A stretch of DNA of 64,000 bases from Promineifilum sp. (GCA_020634335.1 JACKBY010000008.1:96304-160303), one strand, 5' to 3'; numbered from the stretch's first letter, positions 18,136-27,634 are shown. The notes: a model not told the origin generated them from the letters alone. Numbers and translations: made by a program.

Positions 18136-20349
18136 ATGCGATTTTTACGACAGCCGTTGTGGCTCGTACTGGCAGCTTTTGTCGCCCTGTCTAGCCTCTA
18201 TATATGGGCCATCCCCCCCCTGGAAGGCTCCGACGAATTCGAGCACTTCGCCTACGTCACCTGGCTCATCGAGCAACGAACCTTCCCTGTTCAGGGCGAA
18301 GCCGGATGGAACAGCCCCGTCCGTCAGGAGTCGGGCCAGCCACCGCTCTATTATGGGCTGGCCTCGCTGCCGGCGCGACTGGCCGGCACACAACCGCCGG
18401 TCATCTTTCGGCCCAATCCCTACTTCCGCTACGATCTGGCCCCCGCACGACCCGACAACAAGAATACCGCCCTTCACTATCCGTCCGACACCGGCGGCGG
18501 CTGGCGGGGCCTCTATCTGGCCCGAACCATCTCTATGGCTTCGGGCGTGTTGCTGATCATCACCATCTATGGGTTAACCCATACGGTCTTGCCCCACCGG
18601 CCGGGCGCGGCGCTGGGCGCGGCGGCATTCACGGCCTTCATGCCCCAGGTTCTCTTTCACAGCAGCCACGTCTCCAACGACATACTGGCCGCGGCGTTCG
18701 GCACGCTGGCCCTGTGGGTGCTGGCGCGCATCGTGCGATTCGGCGGTAGCAGCATGCGGGGTCTGGCGCTGGGCGCGGCGTTGGGGGCGGCAGCGTTGGT
18801 CAAGGTCAATACGTTGGTCGTCGGCCTGCCGGTCGCATTGGGTCTCGCCTGGTTGTGGCTGGGACGCGACCGCGGCAGCCGCCGCGCCGGCGCGGTCCAA
18901 GCCCTGCGCACCGGCGGCGCGGCCGCCCTGGGCTTCGCCGCCGTGGCCGGCTGGTGGTTCGTTCGCTCGCGGCGGCTCTATGGCTCTTTTCTGGGGCTGG
19001 ACACCCATTGCTATCAGGAACTAGCCACTTGCGGCCCGATCGGTCTGGCGCGACCCAACCTTGTGGCCTGGCGCGACACGTTTCGCTCCTTCTGGGCCGC
19101 ATTCGGTTTGGCAAACATCCGGCCCCCCGATTGGGTCTACTGGATTTTCGCCGCCCTGATCGGCCTGGCAGTTCTCGGCCTGATCCGGCTGATCGGTCGG
19201 CGGCAGCAGGCGCGCCGCGCCAGAGGGACGGCCGCCCCCGACGACCCACACCTGCCGGTTCTGCTGCTCCTCATGGCCGTCGCCGTGGCCGGCAACGTTC
19301 TGTTGCTATACGTGTGGATGCAGCAGATATTGGCCGCCTACGGCCGCCTGCTTTTCCCCTCGCTGGGGGCCATCATTACCCTGCTTATCGCCGGATTGTG
19401 GGAATTGCACCCGCGACTGGCGCGATGGGCCTGGCTGCTGCCGTGCGTTCTGGCTGTTGCCGCTCCCTTTTGGCTCATCCGCCCGGCTTACGCCCGGCCG
19501 CCATTCCTCGATGACGCGACTCTGAGCGAAAAGGGATCGGTCGGCTGGCGCTATGGCGATGTCGCCGAGCTTATCGGCGTCACGCCCTTGGCGCGCTCGG
19601 CGGCCGCGGGCGAGACGCTGCCGGTCGAGATCTGCTGGCGAGCATTGAACGAGACGGACACCAACTACACGGTCTTCCTGCAAGCCGTGGGGCCGGACGA
19701 GGCCATTGTCGCTGACCGCTATACCTATCCCGGCCTGGGCAGCTATCCGACCGCCATTTGGGAGCCGGGGCGGGCATTTTGCGACGTGGTGCCACTGCCT
19801 ATCCCGATTGATCTATCGCGCACGCGGGTCTATCGCCTGTCAGTCGGCCTGCTGGATGACGGCATCGACCAACGGCTGCCCGTGGTCGATGCTGCCGGCA
19901 ACACGCCGCCGCCGTTTGTGGGGGAAGTACGGTTGGCGGCCAACGCGCCTGTGCCGGACGACCCGCCCCCGCCGGGCGACGCCGCCATGCGCCTGGCCGG
20001 CGCGGCGTTCGCGGCCTCCTGGCCCGCGGGCAGCGAGCAGGTGGTCGTCCTGCGCTGGTTCGCGGCCGACGCTGTACCCAGCGACTACACCGTGTTCCTC
20101 CACCTGCGCGATGACGCCGGCCAACTCGCCGCCCAGGCCGACGGGCCACCGCTAAACGGCTGGTACCCAACGTCGTGGTGGTCGCCCGGCGAGTGGATCG
20201 TCGATGACCACAACTTCACGCTCCCGCCCACGTTGCCGCCGGGCGTCTACCACCTGGTGGCCGGTCTGTATGACCCGGCGAGCGGTCAAAGACTGGGCGA
20301 GGAGCAACCATTGGGGACGGTCCAGATCGTCGCCGGAGACAGACCATGA
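18136..20349 (+). CDS. DUF2142/GT-C-like membrane protein with C-terminal beta-sandwich modules
   Basis: This is the third close paralogue. It has an N-terminal helix, LEGSDEFEHFAY in place of PDE-H, QPPLYYGLAS near residue 73, and about ten membrane segments to residue 455. Two soluble modules follow (about 470-600 and 615-735), with WYPTSWWSPGEWIVDDH and LPPGVYHLVAGLYD. Its stop codon overlaps the start of the epimerase gene by four bases (ATGA), so the two are translationally coupled and probably act in one sugar or glycolipid pathway. The substrate is not deducible. Confidence 0.75.
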   Translation: MRFLRQPLWLVLAAFVALSSLYIWAIPPLEGSDEFEHFAYVTWLIEQRTFPVQGEAGWNSPVRQESGQPPLYYGLASLPARLAGTQPPVIFRPNPYFRYDLAPARPDNKNTALHYPSDTGGGWRGLYLARTISMASGVLLIITIYGLTHTVLPHRPGAALGAAAFTAFMPQVLFHSSHVSNDILAAAFGTLALWVLARIVRFGGSSMRGLALGAALGAAALVKVNTLVVGLPVALGLAWLWLGRDRGSRRAGAVQALRTGGAAALGFAAVAGWWFVRSRRLYGSFLGLDTHCYQELATCGPIGLARPNLVAWRDTFRSFWAAFGLANIRPPDWVYWIFAALIGLAVLGLIRLIGRRQQARRARGTAAPDDPHLPVLLLLMAVAVAGNVLLLYVWMQQILAAYGRLLFPSLGAIITLLIAGLWELHPRLARWAWLLPCVLAVAAPFWLIRPAYARPPFLDDATLSEKGSVGWRYGDVAELIGVTPLARSAAAGETLPVEICWRALNETDTNYTVFLQAVGPDEAIVADRYTYPGLGSYPTAIWEPGRAFCDVVPLPIPIDLSRTRVYRLSVGLLDDGIDQRLPVVDAAGNTPPPFVGEVRLAANAPVPDDPPPPGDAAMRLAGAAFAASWPAGSEQVVVLRWFAADAVPSDYTVFLHLRDDAGQLAAQADGPPLNGWYPTSWWSPGEWIVDDHNFTLPPTLPPGVYHLVAGLYDPASGQRLGEEQPLGTVQIVAGDRP

Positions 20350-21371
20350 GCCAGACAGCAGCGACCATTGCCATCACCGGCGCAACCGGTTTTCTCGGCG
20401 GCGCTTTAGCGAAACGATTGCTGGCGGAAGGCCACACCATCCGCGCCCTGAGCCGGACAACCGGGCACGACGACTTTCCCAGCGGGGTCGAATGGATCAC
20501 CGGCGATCTGGCCGACCCGGCCAGCTTGTCGGCGCTGGTGACCGGGGCCGACCGCATTATCCACGCCGCGGGCATCCTGGGCGAGTTCGGCATCAGAGAG
20601 GAGGACTACCGGCAAATCAATGCCGAGGGGACGCGCCAGGTGTTGGCGGCCACGACCGCAGCGCTGGTCGACGGTCGTTTGGGGCCGGAGGCGCGGGTGC
20701 TCCACGTGGGCAGCGCCGGGATACTTGGCCCGATCCGCGGCCGGGCGGATGGGTTTCGCTTTGACGAGACCATGCCTTTCGCCCCCAGCAACGCCTACGA
20801 ACGGAGCAAGGCGCTGGCCGAGAGCTATGCGCGTGAATTCGCGCTGGCCGGGCTACCGGTGGTCATCGTCCGGCCGGAGTTCGTCTACGGCCCCGGCGAC
20901 CGGCATGTGCTGGGCCTCTTTCGGGCCATCGAGCGGGGTATGTTCTTCTACGTGGGCAGCGGAAATAACCATTGCCACCCGACCTATATCGATGACGCCG
21001 TGGAGGGAATGGTGGCCGGTCTGCAAACGGGGCGCGTGGGCCAGGCCTACCAGATCGCCGGGCCGCGCTCGGTCAGCTTCCGCGAGCTGGCCGAGACCAT
21101 CGCCGCCGCCTTGGGTGTGCCGCCGCCGCGCGTGCGCGTGCCCCGCGCCGCCGCGTGGCTGGGAGCCGGCGTACTGGAAGTCGCCGGGCGAGCGACCGGA
21201 CGATCCGTCCCCCTGAGTCGCACCGGCGTGGCCTTCTTCAGCGAAGACCGGCGGTTCAGCAGCGCCAAAGCCGAACGCGAGCTGGGCTACGTGCCTCATG
21301 TGGAGTTAAAGGAAGGTGTCGCCCGTACCATAGCCTGGTATCGGGCCGAAGGATTATTGGGTGGAACCTAA
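20346..21371 (+). CDS. NAD(P)-dependent epimerase/dehydratase (extended SDR)
   Basis: This is a cytoplasmic sugar-nucleotide or sterol/flavonol-type extended short-chain dehydrogenase. The Rossmann motif TGATGFLGG is at residues 11-19 and the catalytic YERSK near 149-153. HPTYIDDAV near 212 is the motif used by epimerase/3-beta-HSD-like enzymes. Length (341) is normal. It overlaps the upstream GT-C-like gene by four bases, so it may modify the sugar or lipid handled there. The specific reaction cannot be read from sequence. Confidence 0.88.
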   Translation: MSQTAATIAITGATGFLGGALAKRLLAEGHTIRALSRTTGHDDFPSGVEWITGDLADPASLSALVTGADRIIHAAGILGEFGIREEDYRQINAEGTRQVLAATTAALVDGRLGPEARVLHVGSAGILGPIRGRADGFRFDETMPFAPSNAYERSKALAESYAREFALAGLPVVIVRPEFVYGPGDRHVLGLFRAIERGMFFYVGSGNNHCHPTYIDDAVEGMVAGLQTGRVGQAYQIAGPRSVSFRELAETIAAALGVPPPRVRVPRAAAWLGAGVLEVAGRATGRSVPLSRTGVAFFSEDRRFSSAKAERELGYVPHVELKEGVARTIAWYRAEGLLGGT

Positions 21372-21447
21372 AGCAGGCTACCGGCCGAGGTCGCACATTC
21401 CCCGGTTGCCTCTCTGAGAAATCGGTGTCGCTTGTGACTGCCTTCCA

Positions 21448-22755
21448 TTAGACCGCCAGCGCTTCCACGGGTCGATCAAAGCGCCGCAGCGTCGGATACC
21501 TCCAGGCGATGAGCAGCGTCAGGGCCACCGTGGCGACGCCGCCGCTGACGATGGCGAAGGGTACGCCGAAGGCAGCCGCCACCAGACCCGCCTCCAGTTC
21601 ACCGAGTTGTGGGCCGCCCATGAAGAAGACCATATTGACGCTGGTCATGCGGCCGCGCAAAGCGTCGGGGGTCAGGAGCTGGCGCAGCGTGCCACGAATG
21701 ACGGTCGAGACGGTATCGGCCGCGCCGGTCAGGGCCATAAAGACGAAGGCCAGGATAAATGAGGTTGTCAGGCCGAAGAATATCGTCGCCAGGCCATAGA
21801 TAAGTACGCTGATCAGCAGCACCGCCCCCTGCTTTTTTATTTCGCCGCTGAGCGCCGCCACACTGCCGGCGACAATCGAGCCCACGGGCTGCGCGGCCGA
21901 CAGCCAGCCATAGCCGACCGGGCCCAGACCCAGGATGTCTCCGGCCACGATGGGCAACATCGTCCGCGCTGAACTGAAGAACGTTGCCAGGAAGTCGAGC
22001 ATCATCGTGCTCCAGATGATCGGCGTGTGGAAAGTGTAGCGCAATCCGTCCAGCAAGGCGCCCCAGCCCAGGCCGGCGGCGGACACGGCCGCCTCGCCAC
22101 GATAGGTCAAAAGGACGAGCGAGATGACCACGGTTACAAACGAGATCGCGTTCACCAGATAGACCGTCGAGACCCCCGCGTAGGCCAGCACCAAGCCACC
22201 CAGCGCCGGGCCGATGACCGACGCGCCGGTAAACATGAGCGTGTTGAGGCTGACGGCATTGACGAACGCTTCCTTGGACACCAGGTGGGGCATGAGCGAC
22301 TGGCGCGAAGGTTGCTCGAAAGCGGCCACTCCGGCCAGCGCGGCCGACAGCAGATAAATCACCGGGACCGTCACCCGGCCGGTCAACGTGAGGACGGCTA
22401 GTAGCGCGGCGAAAAACACCGACGCCAGTTGGGTATAGATCAGCAGCGTGCGCCGATTGCGCGTGTCGGCCAACAAACCGCCGGCCAGGGCGAACAGAAT
22501 AATAGGGATGACACGCACGAGGCCCAACGTTCCCAGCCCCAAGGCTTCTGCCCCCAGACTCAGGGTGCGGCCGAATAATTCAACAGTAAACGTCTGGCCG
22601 CGCAACAATTCAAAGATGTGCCAGTTGACGGCGGTGAACTGCATTTGCGAGCCGATGGTGGACACAAACAAACCGAACCACATGAGTCGGTAATCCCGAT
22701 ATTGCAGGGCGGGCAGACGCGCCGAAAACGAAGGTTTGCGCGATGGTTGAGTCAT
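21448..22755 (-). CDS. MFS exporter (enterobactin-exporter/EntS-like)
   Basis: This is a twelve-helix major facilitator transporter in the cytoplasmic membrane, 435 residues. The N-terminus LQYRDYRLMWFGLFVSTIGSQM and the loop GLLADTRNRRTLLI are typical of the MFS_3/EntS group, whose members export siderophores or drugs. The second half repeats the pattern, with FVFMALTGAADTVS and a RGRMTSVNMVFF loop. No siderophore genes are nearby, so the substrate is unknown. No clear ribosome-binding site precedes the ATG. It is convergent with the epimerase gene, with 76 bases between that show no hairpin I trust. Confidence 0.85.
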   Translation of the reverse strand: MTQPSRKPSFSARLPALQYRDYRLMWFGLFVSTIGSQMQFTAVNWHIFELLRGQTFTVELFGRTLSLGAEALGLGTLGLVRVIPIILFALAGGLLADTRNRRTLLIYTQLASVFFAALLAVLTLTGRVTVPVIYLLSAALAGVAAFEQPSRQSLMPHLVSKEAFVNAVSLNTLMFTGASVIGPALGGLVLAYAGVSTVYLVNAISFVTVVISLVLLTYRGEAAVSAAGLGWGALLDGLRYTFHTPIIWSTMMLDFLATFFSSARTMLPIVAGDILGLGPVGYGWLSAAQPVGSIVAGSVAALSGEIKKQGAVLLISVLIYGLATIFFGLTTSFILAFVFMALTGAADTVSTVIRGTLRQLLTPDALRGRMTSVNMVFFMGGPQLGELEAGLVAAAFGVPFAIVSGGVATVALTLLIAWRYPTLRRFDRPVEALAV

Positions 22756-22854
22756 AATAGCGTGGGGCTAAGAGCGGATACACCTCATACCGAAGAGAAT
22801 TACTTCCTATCGGTAACAGATGATTTATAGAACTGGGTAAAAAAATTCGGTGGG

Positions 22855-23442
22855 CTATTCCTGGGTGAGAGGGGTGCCGTACAGCCACCAGCAGCTCGAA
22901 CGCGGATAGGCGTCGGCCCACTCGGCCGGCCAAACGAACTCACCTGGTTGCCAACGGCTGCGCAAGCGAGTGTCGAGCGCTGCCAGGTGCTGCAAGGGTC
23001 GCGCCCCGATCTGATAGGGCGGCATGCTGAGCCGGTCCAGCAATGCCTGGATGATCGCCCGTGTCTCCACAGCCGTGCTGTAATTACTGGACCGATCGAA
23101 AGTGCCCCGATCCATATCCTTGAGATGCTCTTCCCACTGCCGCAACCGGGCCTCAAGTTCATGATGCGCCTTATTCTCGAAGCGCACCACCCGGTTGGCC
23201 AGCGCCTGATTGAATTGGGTTACGGCCTTATCAACCTCCGCCCGCTGGTCGGGCGTCAGCAAATTACCCAGCGCCAGCAAACGCTGTTCGCGCAGCAAAT
23301 AGCCGCCCAGCGTCAACGCCGGCATACCCCCGCGCGGCGCAGGCCAATACAAGATGTCGCTATCCAGATACTGCGGCATCTGTTCGGCCATGGCCGACAA
23401 CACCGCCACGTCTTGTGCTAAACGCTCACTTCCATCGTGCAT
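22855..23442 (-). CDS. conserved-looking cytoplasmic protein of unknown function
   Basis: I do not recognise this protein. It is about 195 residues, hydrophilic, mainly helical, with no signal peptide. A central charged stretch (FENKAHHELEARLRQWEEH) may form a coiled coil, and the C-terminus is Trp-rich (FVWPAEWADAYP, SCWWLYG). The ATG at 23442 has GGAGG five bases upstream, and the frame is open to 23505 without a comparable site. It is divergent from the zinc-ribbon gene at 23552. Confidence 0.7.
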   Translation of the reverse strand: MHDGSERLAQDVAVLSAMAEQMPQYLDSDILYWPAPRGGMPALTLGGYLLREQRLLALGNLLTPDQRAEVDKAVTQFNQALANRVVRFENKAHHELEARLRQWEEHLKDMDRGTFDRSSNYSTAVETRAIIQALLDRLSMPPYQIGARPLQHLAALDTRLRSRWQPGEFVWPAEWADAYPRSSCWWLYGTPLTQE

Positions 23443-23551
23443 GGAGGCCTCCACTTGTAGAATTCCTTCATCGGATATAATAGACCCCAGCTTTGGCGGC
23501 GTCAAACGTTAGCAGGCCCGCGCTGGTTGATCCGGCGCAAGCGAGGACAAC

Positions 23552-23851
23552 ATGAAACAAATGAGACGCGCCGCGATCTACAAATTGGCCTCGGCAGCTC
23601 ACGAGATGGAACTCGACGTCATGAGCGGCGTCTTGCATCGCGATGAGGACGGCCGCTGGCAAATTGGCGATCACGACCTGGTCAGCTGGCTCGATAGCCA
23701 CACCGGCGAAGAATTGGTGTTGGTGCTCGGCTCGCTGGCCGATGAACGCGAAGTGCAGGTGCGCACCTGTCGCACGTGCGGTCGCGACTACATGGAGCTG
23801 GAGTGTCCCTACTGTCGCGCCAACCGTATTCGGCTGCGCGGCCACGCCTGA
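23552..23851 (+). CDS. small zinc-ribbon protein
   Basis: This 99-residue protein has a C-terminal four-cysteine ribbon (CRTCG near 74 and CPYC near 87), the usual pattern for binding one zinc ion. The N-terminal 70 residues are acidic and unrecognised. A ribosome-binding site (GAGGAC) lies close to the ATG. The next gene, 41 bases downstream on the same strand, also ends in a zinc ribbon. Function is unknown. Confidence 0.75.
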   Translation: MKQMRRAAIYKLASAAHEMELDVMSGVLHRDEDGRWQIGDHDLVSWLDSHTGEELVLVLGSLADEREVQVRTCRTCGRDYMELECPYCRANRIRLRGHA

Positions 23852-23892
23852 GGTTTTTCGTCTGTTACCTTTCACCTTTATCAGTATCAGCC

Positions 23893-24834
23893 ATGACCCA
23901 ATTTTTTAATCGCTTATTCATCATCATTTTGTTGTTAACAGCGCCAGGTGCGGCCGCCAGGCCGGCCGCCGCCCAGACAACGTCGACGCAACTGGCCGGG
24001 CTAGCCGTCGAGTTGTGGCCGGATTATGACCGGCCGGCCATGCTCGTCCTGCTGACGGCTGAATTGCCCGCCGATGCCGCATTGCCGGCCACGTTGACGA
24101 TTCCCGTCCCGGCCGAAGCCGACATCCACGCCGTCGCCAGCTTCAACGAGGCCGGCGCGCTCATGTCGGACGTCGATTATACGGTGAATAACGGTCAAAT
24201 GACGTTGACCACCCCGGCCAACCGCTTTCGCGTGGAGTATTACGCGCCCTATGAGGCGGACGGCAACGACTACTCCTACGACTTCAAATGGGTGTCTGAT
24301 CTCGACGTCGATCAGGTGACCGTGGTCGTCCAGCAGCCGCTGGCGGCGGTTGATTTTCGCATCGACCCGCCGGCCTCGGGCGTGGCCGCCGAACGCGGCG
24401 ACAGCCTGACCTACCACACCTTGCCGCCGCGCCCGGTGGCTGCCGGCGAGCCGTTCGTGGTGGCGGTCACTTACTCGGTTGAGGCGCCGGTCCTGTCGGC
24501 TCCGACGACATCGGGGGTGAGCGACGCGGCCGGCGGCGCGCCGGCGCCATCGTCCGGGGGTTTCGACCCTATATGGCTGTTGGCCGGTGCCGGTGCGCTG
24601 GCCCTCATCGGCGGGGCGTGGTATCTGGGACGGCAACAAGGCCAGGCCAGCGGGCGGGCGCGCAAGCCCCAGGCTCGTCCGACCAGAGCCAAAAGCGAGC
24701 CAAAGGAAAAGAAGGCGGCCGCGCCACCGCTCAAGCCATCCGCAACGGCTCGTTTTTGCCACAATTGCGGCCAACGTGCCCACCCGGACGATACCTATTG
24801 TCGCAGTTGCGGAGCCGAACTGAAGCGCAACTAA
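23893..24834 (+). CDS. membrane-anchored protein with C-terminal zinc ribbon
   Basis: The roughly 313-residue protein has a signal peptide (residues about 7-30). A beta-rich extracytoplasmic domain follows (about 32-200). A second hydrophobic segment (WLLAGAGALALIGGAWYLG, about 220-240) precedes a basic Lys/Arg/Ala linker. The end is a double CxxC ribbon (CHNCG...CRSCG), which would then be cytoplasmic. The frame is open upstream to 23776, but that stretch overlaps the previous gene and the hydrophobic start at 23893 is far more plausible. This layout (sensor outside, ribbon inside) suggests signalling or complex assembly, but no function is known to me. Confidence 0.75.
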   Translation: MTQFFNRLFIIILLLTAPGAAARPAAAQTTSTQLAGLAVELWPDYDRPAMLVLLTAELPADAALPATLTIPVPAEADIHAVASFNEAGALMSDVDYTVNNGQMTLTTPANRFRVEYYAPYEADGNDYSYDFKWVSDLDVDQVTVVVQQPLAAVDFRIDPPASGVAAERGDSLTYHTLPPRPVAAGEPFVVAVTYSVEAPVLSAPTTSGVSDAAGGAPAPSSGGFDPIWLLAGAGALALIGGAWYLGRQQGQASGRARKPQARPTRAKSEPKEKKAAAPPLKPSATARFCHNCGQRAHPDDTYCRSCGAELKRN

Positions 24835-24865
24835 TTATATTCCCTAACCGCGGGAACAAACGAAA

Positions 24866-24897
24866 AACGGCCCGTCCTGCGATCAGGACGGGCCGTT
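24866..24897. terminator. 13-bp hairpin terminator between convergent genes
   Basis: Arms 24866-24878 and 24885-24897 pair perfectly around a 6-base loop. Read on the minus strand it is followed by a T run (from the As at 24863-24867), so it terminates the cytochrome operon. It can also end the plus-strand gene. Confidence 0.85.
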
Positions 24898-24925
24898 CTA
24901 TTTAGCGGGGCAGTTGCGACTGGAC

Positions 24926-25780
24926 TTATTCGCCCAGGAGGTAGGCCAGGATGTCGGCCATGTCCTGCGGGTTGTCGCCCATGCGCGCGCCAAAGTTGGC
25001 CGGCATGACGCTGGGTGGTCCGGAGCACGGCCCGGTCGGGCAATCGGGAGCGATGAAGTCGCTCGGGTAAAGGATCGAGTGGTAGACGTATTGTTGCGCG
25101 TCCTGGCCATCGACACGGGTCGCGCCGTCGGTCTCGATGTTGACCAGCGAGGGGCCAATGGCGGCCGGAGCGGAGCCGTCAACCGTGCCGTGACAGGCTG
25201 AGCAGCCATAGGTCACAGTGAAGAGTTCCTGACCGCGCGCGGGGTCGGCCGGCAAAGTCACGTCCGGCCCGGCCAAAAATTCCTGGGCCAGTTCCGGCCA
25301 CTCATAGGTGACGAGCGGCGCGGCACACAGTGTCTCGCTCTCATAGTTGAGGACGAAGTTGGTGACATTTTGCACCTGGTCGGGACGCAACGGGCCACCG
25401 AATTGGTTGGCCCAGGTGGGCATGATCGGCCCGCGCCCAGCAGAGATGGTGGTCAAGATGTAGTCATGTTTGGTGCCGCTCCAGCCCATATCTTTCATGC
25501 GCTGCGATACGTCGCCGCACAGCAGGCCGTTATAATTGAGCGGTAAGCCCTGGCAGGCGATCTGGTTCCCCTGCGCATCATAACATTCCTGCGCCGTGGC
25601 ATCTACACCATGACAGGTGGCGCAATTGTTGGCGAAAATCTCTGAGCCGGCCTCGATCGAGCGGCCCAGTTCGGCGTTGGTAAAGCGCTCCAGCCGGGCC
25701 GGTTCGCGCAACGCCGAGTAGCCGAAAACCATCATCGCGATCATGAAGGCGACGGTTCCAATGACAATTTTAATCTGCAT
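24926..25780 (-). CDS. membrane-anchored diheme cytochrome c of the Rieske/cytochrome b complex
   Basis: This is an electron-transfer subunit facing the outside of the cytoplasmic membrane. An N-terminal helix (about 5-23) anchors it. Two heme-attachment motifs are visible, CATCH at residues 53-57 and CSACH at 193-197, so there are two cytochrome c domains of about 100 residues each. Candidate axial methionines follow in IMPTW and in VMPANF. Domain 1 contains extra cysteines (near 66, 76, 88). It is the last gene of a three-gene run after Rieske and cytochrome b, so it probably takes electrons from the Rieske protein. Confidence 0.92.
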   Translation of the reverse strand: MQIKIVIGTVAFMIAMMVFGYSALREPARLERFTNAELGRSIEAGSEIFANNCATCHGVDATAQECYDAQGNQIACQGLPLNYNGLLCGDVSQRMKDMGWSGTKHDYILTTISAGRGPIMPTWANQFGGPLRPDQVQNVTNFVLNYESETLCAAPLVTYEWPELAQEFLAGPDVTLPADPARGQELFTVTYGCSACHGTVDGSAPAAIGPSLVNIETDGATRVDGQDAQQYVYHSILYPSDFIAPDCPTGPCSGPPSVMPANFGARMGDNPQDMADILAYLLGE

Positions 25781-25859
25781 CGGTCATCATTCCTTGTTAG
25801 GGCTGAGCGGGCGCACGGCGCGCCCGCTCGCTCAGCCGCTCCGGCTTGTACGGCGGCCG

Positions 25860-27545
25860 TCAGTCAGTCGCACAGGACTTGTTCAGGAACCGGCACTCTT
25901 CTTCATAGTTGGAGAAGGCATGGCGGGGCCTGGTCCATTCTGTGGTTGAAACCTCACCCGTATCCGGGTTGGTCACTTCGTAGTGCAAGATCAACTCTTT
26001 CAGATTTGGCTGAACCTCGACTATTTCCAGCTTGGCCACCGGATCGGGCATCGCATCGCTGGTGAAGAAATTGCTAAAGCGGCGCGTACCGTTTTCCAGC
26101 ACATCGACCTTGCATGCTTCCCACTGCGTATTGCCGGTGAGTGTACAACTTTGCTGGAACATGGCACTTTGGAACAGCTCCAGACCACGTGTCAAGAAGG
26201 GGTTGCCGTCAACGACCTGGCCGGGCGAGTATGTTCCGGGAGTCATGTGTTCAAAGGGAATGCCCTTCAGACCGCCGGGGCCTTCTTCGGGCAGGAGCTG
26301 AATGCTGACCTCACGGTCGGGCGAAGACTGCACTCGAAACTCCGGCGAACCCATCCAGTTGGAGACGAGCATAAGGGTGATGAAGAGCATGGCGACCGTC
26401 AGGCCGACGCGACGGTCGGCATAGCGGCGGCTCTTGCCCACCTCGATGTAGGGCATGACGATGAAGGCCACCAGCAGGAGCGGGATAAAGCCGACGACCA
26501 GGGTCTTGTCGGCCAGCTTCAGCCAGCCCTGCGACCACGATAGATACCACGGGGCGACGACGTGGAGGGGCGTCACCACCGGGTCGGCGTGGGTCTCCAA
26601 CGGCGCGTCCCACAGCCAGAGCGAGCCGGCCACCAGGAAAAGCGTCGCCAGCGCCGTCCACATCAATTCACTGGTCAGGATGTCGGGCGTGAAATAGGTG
26701 CGCTCGTCGCGCGGCACGCGCTTGGCCGTATCCTCGCCAACCTGCTCGCGGCCGGGGGGCAGCGAGATGCCGTATAACACGACCTTGTAATAGTGGACAA
26801 AGAAGAAGATGCCAGCCAGCAGCGGCAGCAGGAGAACGTGGAGCAGGTACCAGCGCAAGAGGCCGTCGGCTCCCAGCGCGGGGCCGCCTTGCAACACGAG
26901 CAAAACGGTGTCGTTGACGATGGGCGGAGCCGGCGCGGCCGCCCCACCGCTGATGAAGACCGTCAGCGCCCAGTAGGCCAACTGGTCCCAGGGCAACAAA
27001 TAGCCGCTGAAGCTCAGGAAGATGGTAAACAGCAGCAGCAAGACGCCCGTGGCCCAGGTAAACTGTCGCGGCTTCTTATAGCTTCCGGTGACAAATGTTC
27101 TGAGCATGTGCAAGGCAACCACCAGTACCATTACCTCGGCGCCCAGCCGGTGCATATTACGGAACAACTGCCCGAGAGGTACGTTGCCCAGGATGTTCCA
27201 CATGTTGCCGTAGGCCGCCAGCGGGCTGGGGGTATAGAAGACCATCAGGATGAGGCCCGTAATGGTTTCCCAGACCAGCATAAAGGTTGCCAGCCAGCCG
27301 AGGCGGAACGTCGGGTAGATGTGGGTGACGCCGGTGTGGTAGAAGCTGGGCCGGATGTGGAGCCAGAAACCGTCGGCATGTGGTCGCAAGCGGGGATTGG
27401 GCCGGCGCGGCTCATCGCCGCGCAATGCCGCTCGAATATCGTTGATGTTCATGCCGGCGGTGAGACGCTCGACTACCTCATCAGCTTTCGTGACGACGGC
27501 CTGCTTGATCCCCATCTCGCGGACTTGTTCGACGAATGTAGCCAT
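25860..27545 (-). CDS. cytochrome b subunit (b6/subunit IV fusion) of a quinol oxidase complex
   Basis: This is the quinol-oxidising membrane subunit. Heme ligands are seen as two histidine pairs: MHRLG...ALHML (13 residues between) and LLHVLL...FVHYY (14 between). The 13/14 spacing is that of cytochrome b6f rather than bc1. The subunit-IV part follows in the same chain. The usual Qo motif PEWY reads APWY here (TPLHVVAPWYLSW). After the last helix there is a hydrophilic C-terminal domain of roughly 140 residues, unlike ordinary b6/IV proteins, ending in CRFLNKSC. Rieske is upstream and diheme cytochrome c downstream. The start has a basic amphipathic N-terminus of about 70 residues. Confidence 0.93.
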   Translation of the reverse strand: MATFVEQVREMGIKQAVVTKADEVVERLTAGMNINDIRAALRGDEPRRPNPRLRPHADGFWLHIRPSFYHTGVTHIYPTFRLGWLATFMLVWETITGLILMVFYTPSPLAAYGNMWNILGNVPLGQLFRNMHRLGAEVMVLVVALHMLRTFVTGSYKKPRQFTWATGVLLLLFTIFLSFSGYLLPWDQLAYWALTVFISGGAAAPAPPIVNDTVLLVLQGGPALGADGLLRWYLLHVLLLPLLAGIFFFVHYYKVVLYGISLPPGREQVGEDTAKRVPRDERTYFTPDILTSELMWTALATLFLVAGSLWLWDAPLETHADPVVTPLHVVAPWYLSWSQGWLKLADKTLVVGFIPLLLVAFIVMPYIEVGKSRRYADRRVGLTVAMLFITLMLVSNWMGSPEFRVQSSPDREVSIQLLPEEGPGGLKGIPFEHMTPGTYSPGQVVDGNPFLTRGLELFQSAMFQQSCTLTGNTQWEACKVDVLENGTRRFSNFFTSDAMPDPVAKLEIVEVQPNLKELILHYEVTNPDTGEVSTTEWTRPRHAFSNYEEECRFLNKSCATD

Positions 27546-27565
27546 AACAACTCCTAAATAATTAT

Positions 27566-27585
27566 GAATTACGAATCACGAATTA
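27566..27585. repeat. 14-mer dispersed repeat, partial tandem
   Basis: GAATTACGAATCAC plus the first six bases of a second unit lie in the 89-base gap between Rieske and cytochrome b. One base differs from the unit at 11601-11628. Confidence 0.7.
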
Positions 27586-27634
27586 AAAACCAGGAAGCGA
27601 ACGCGGATGGTCCTGATTATTAATTCCTAATTGA

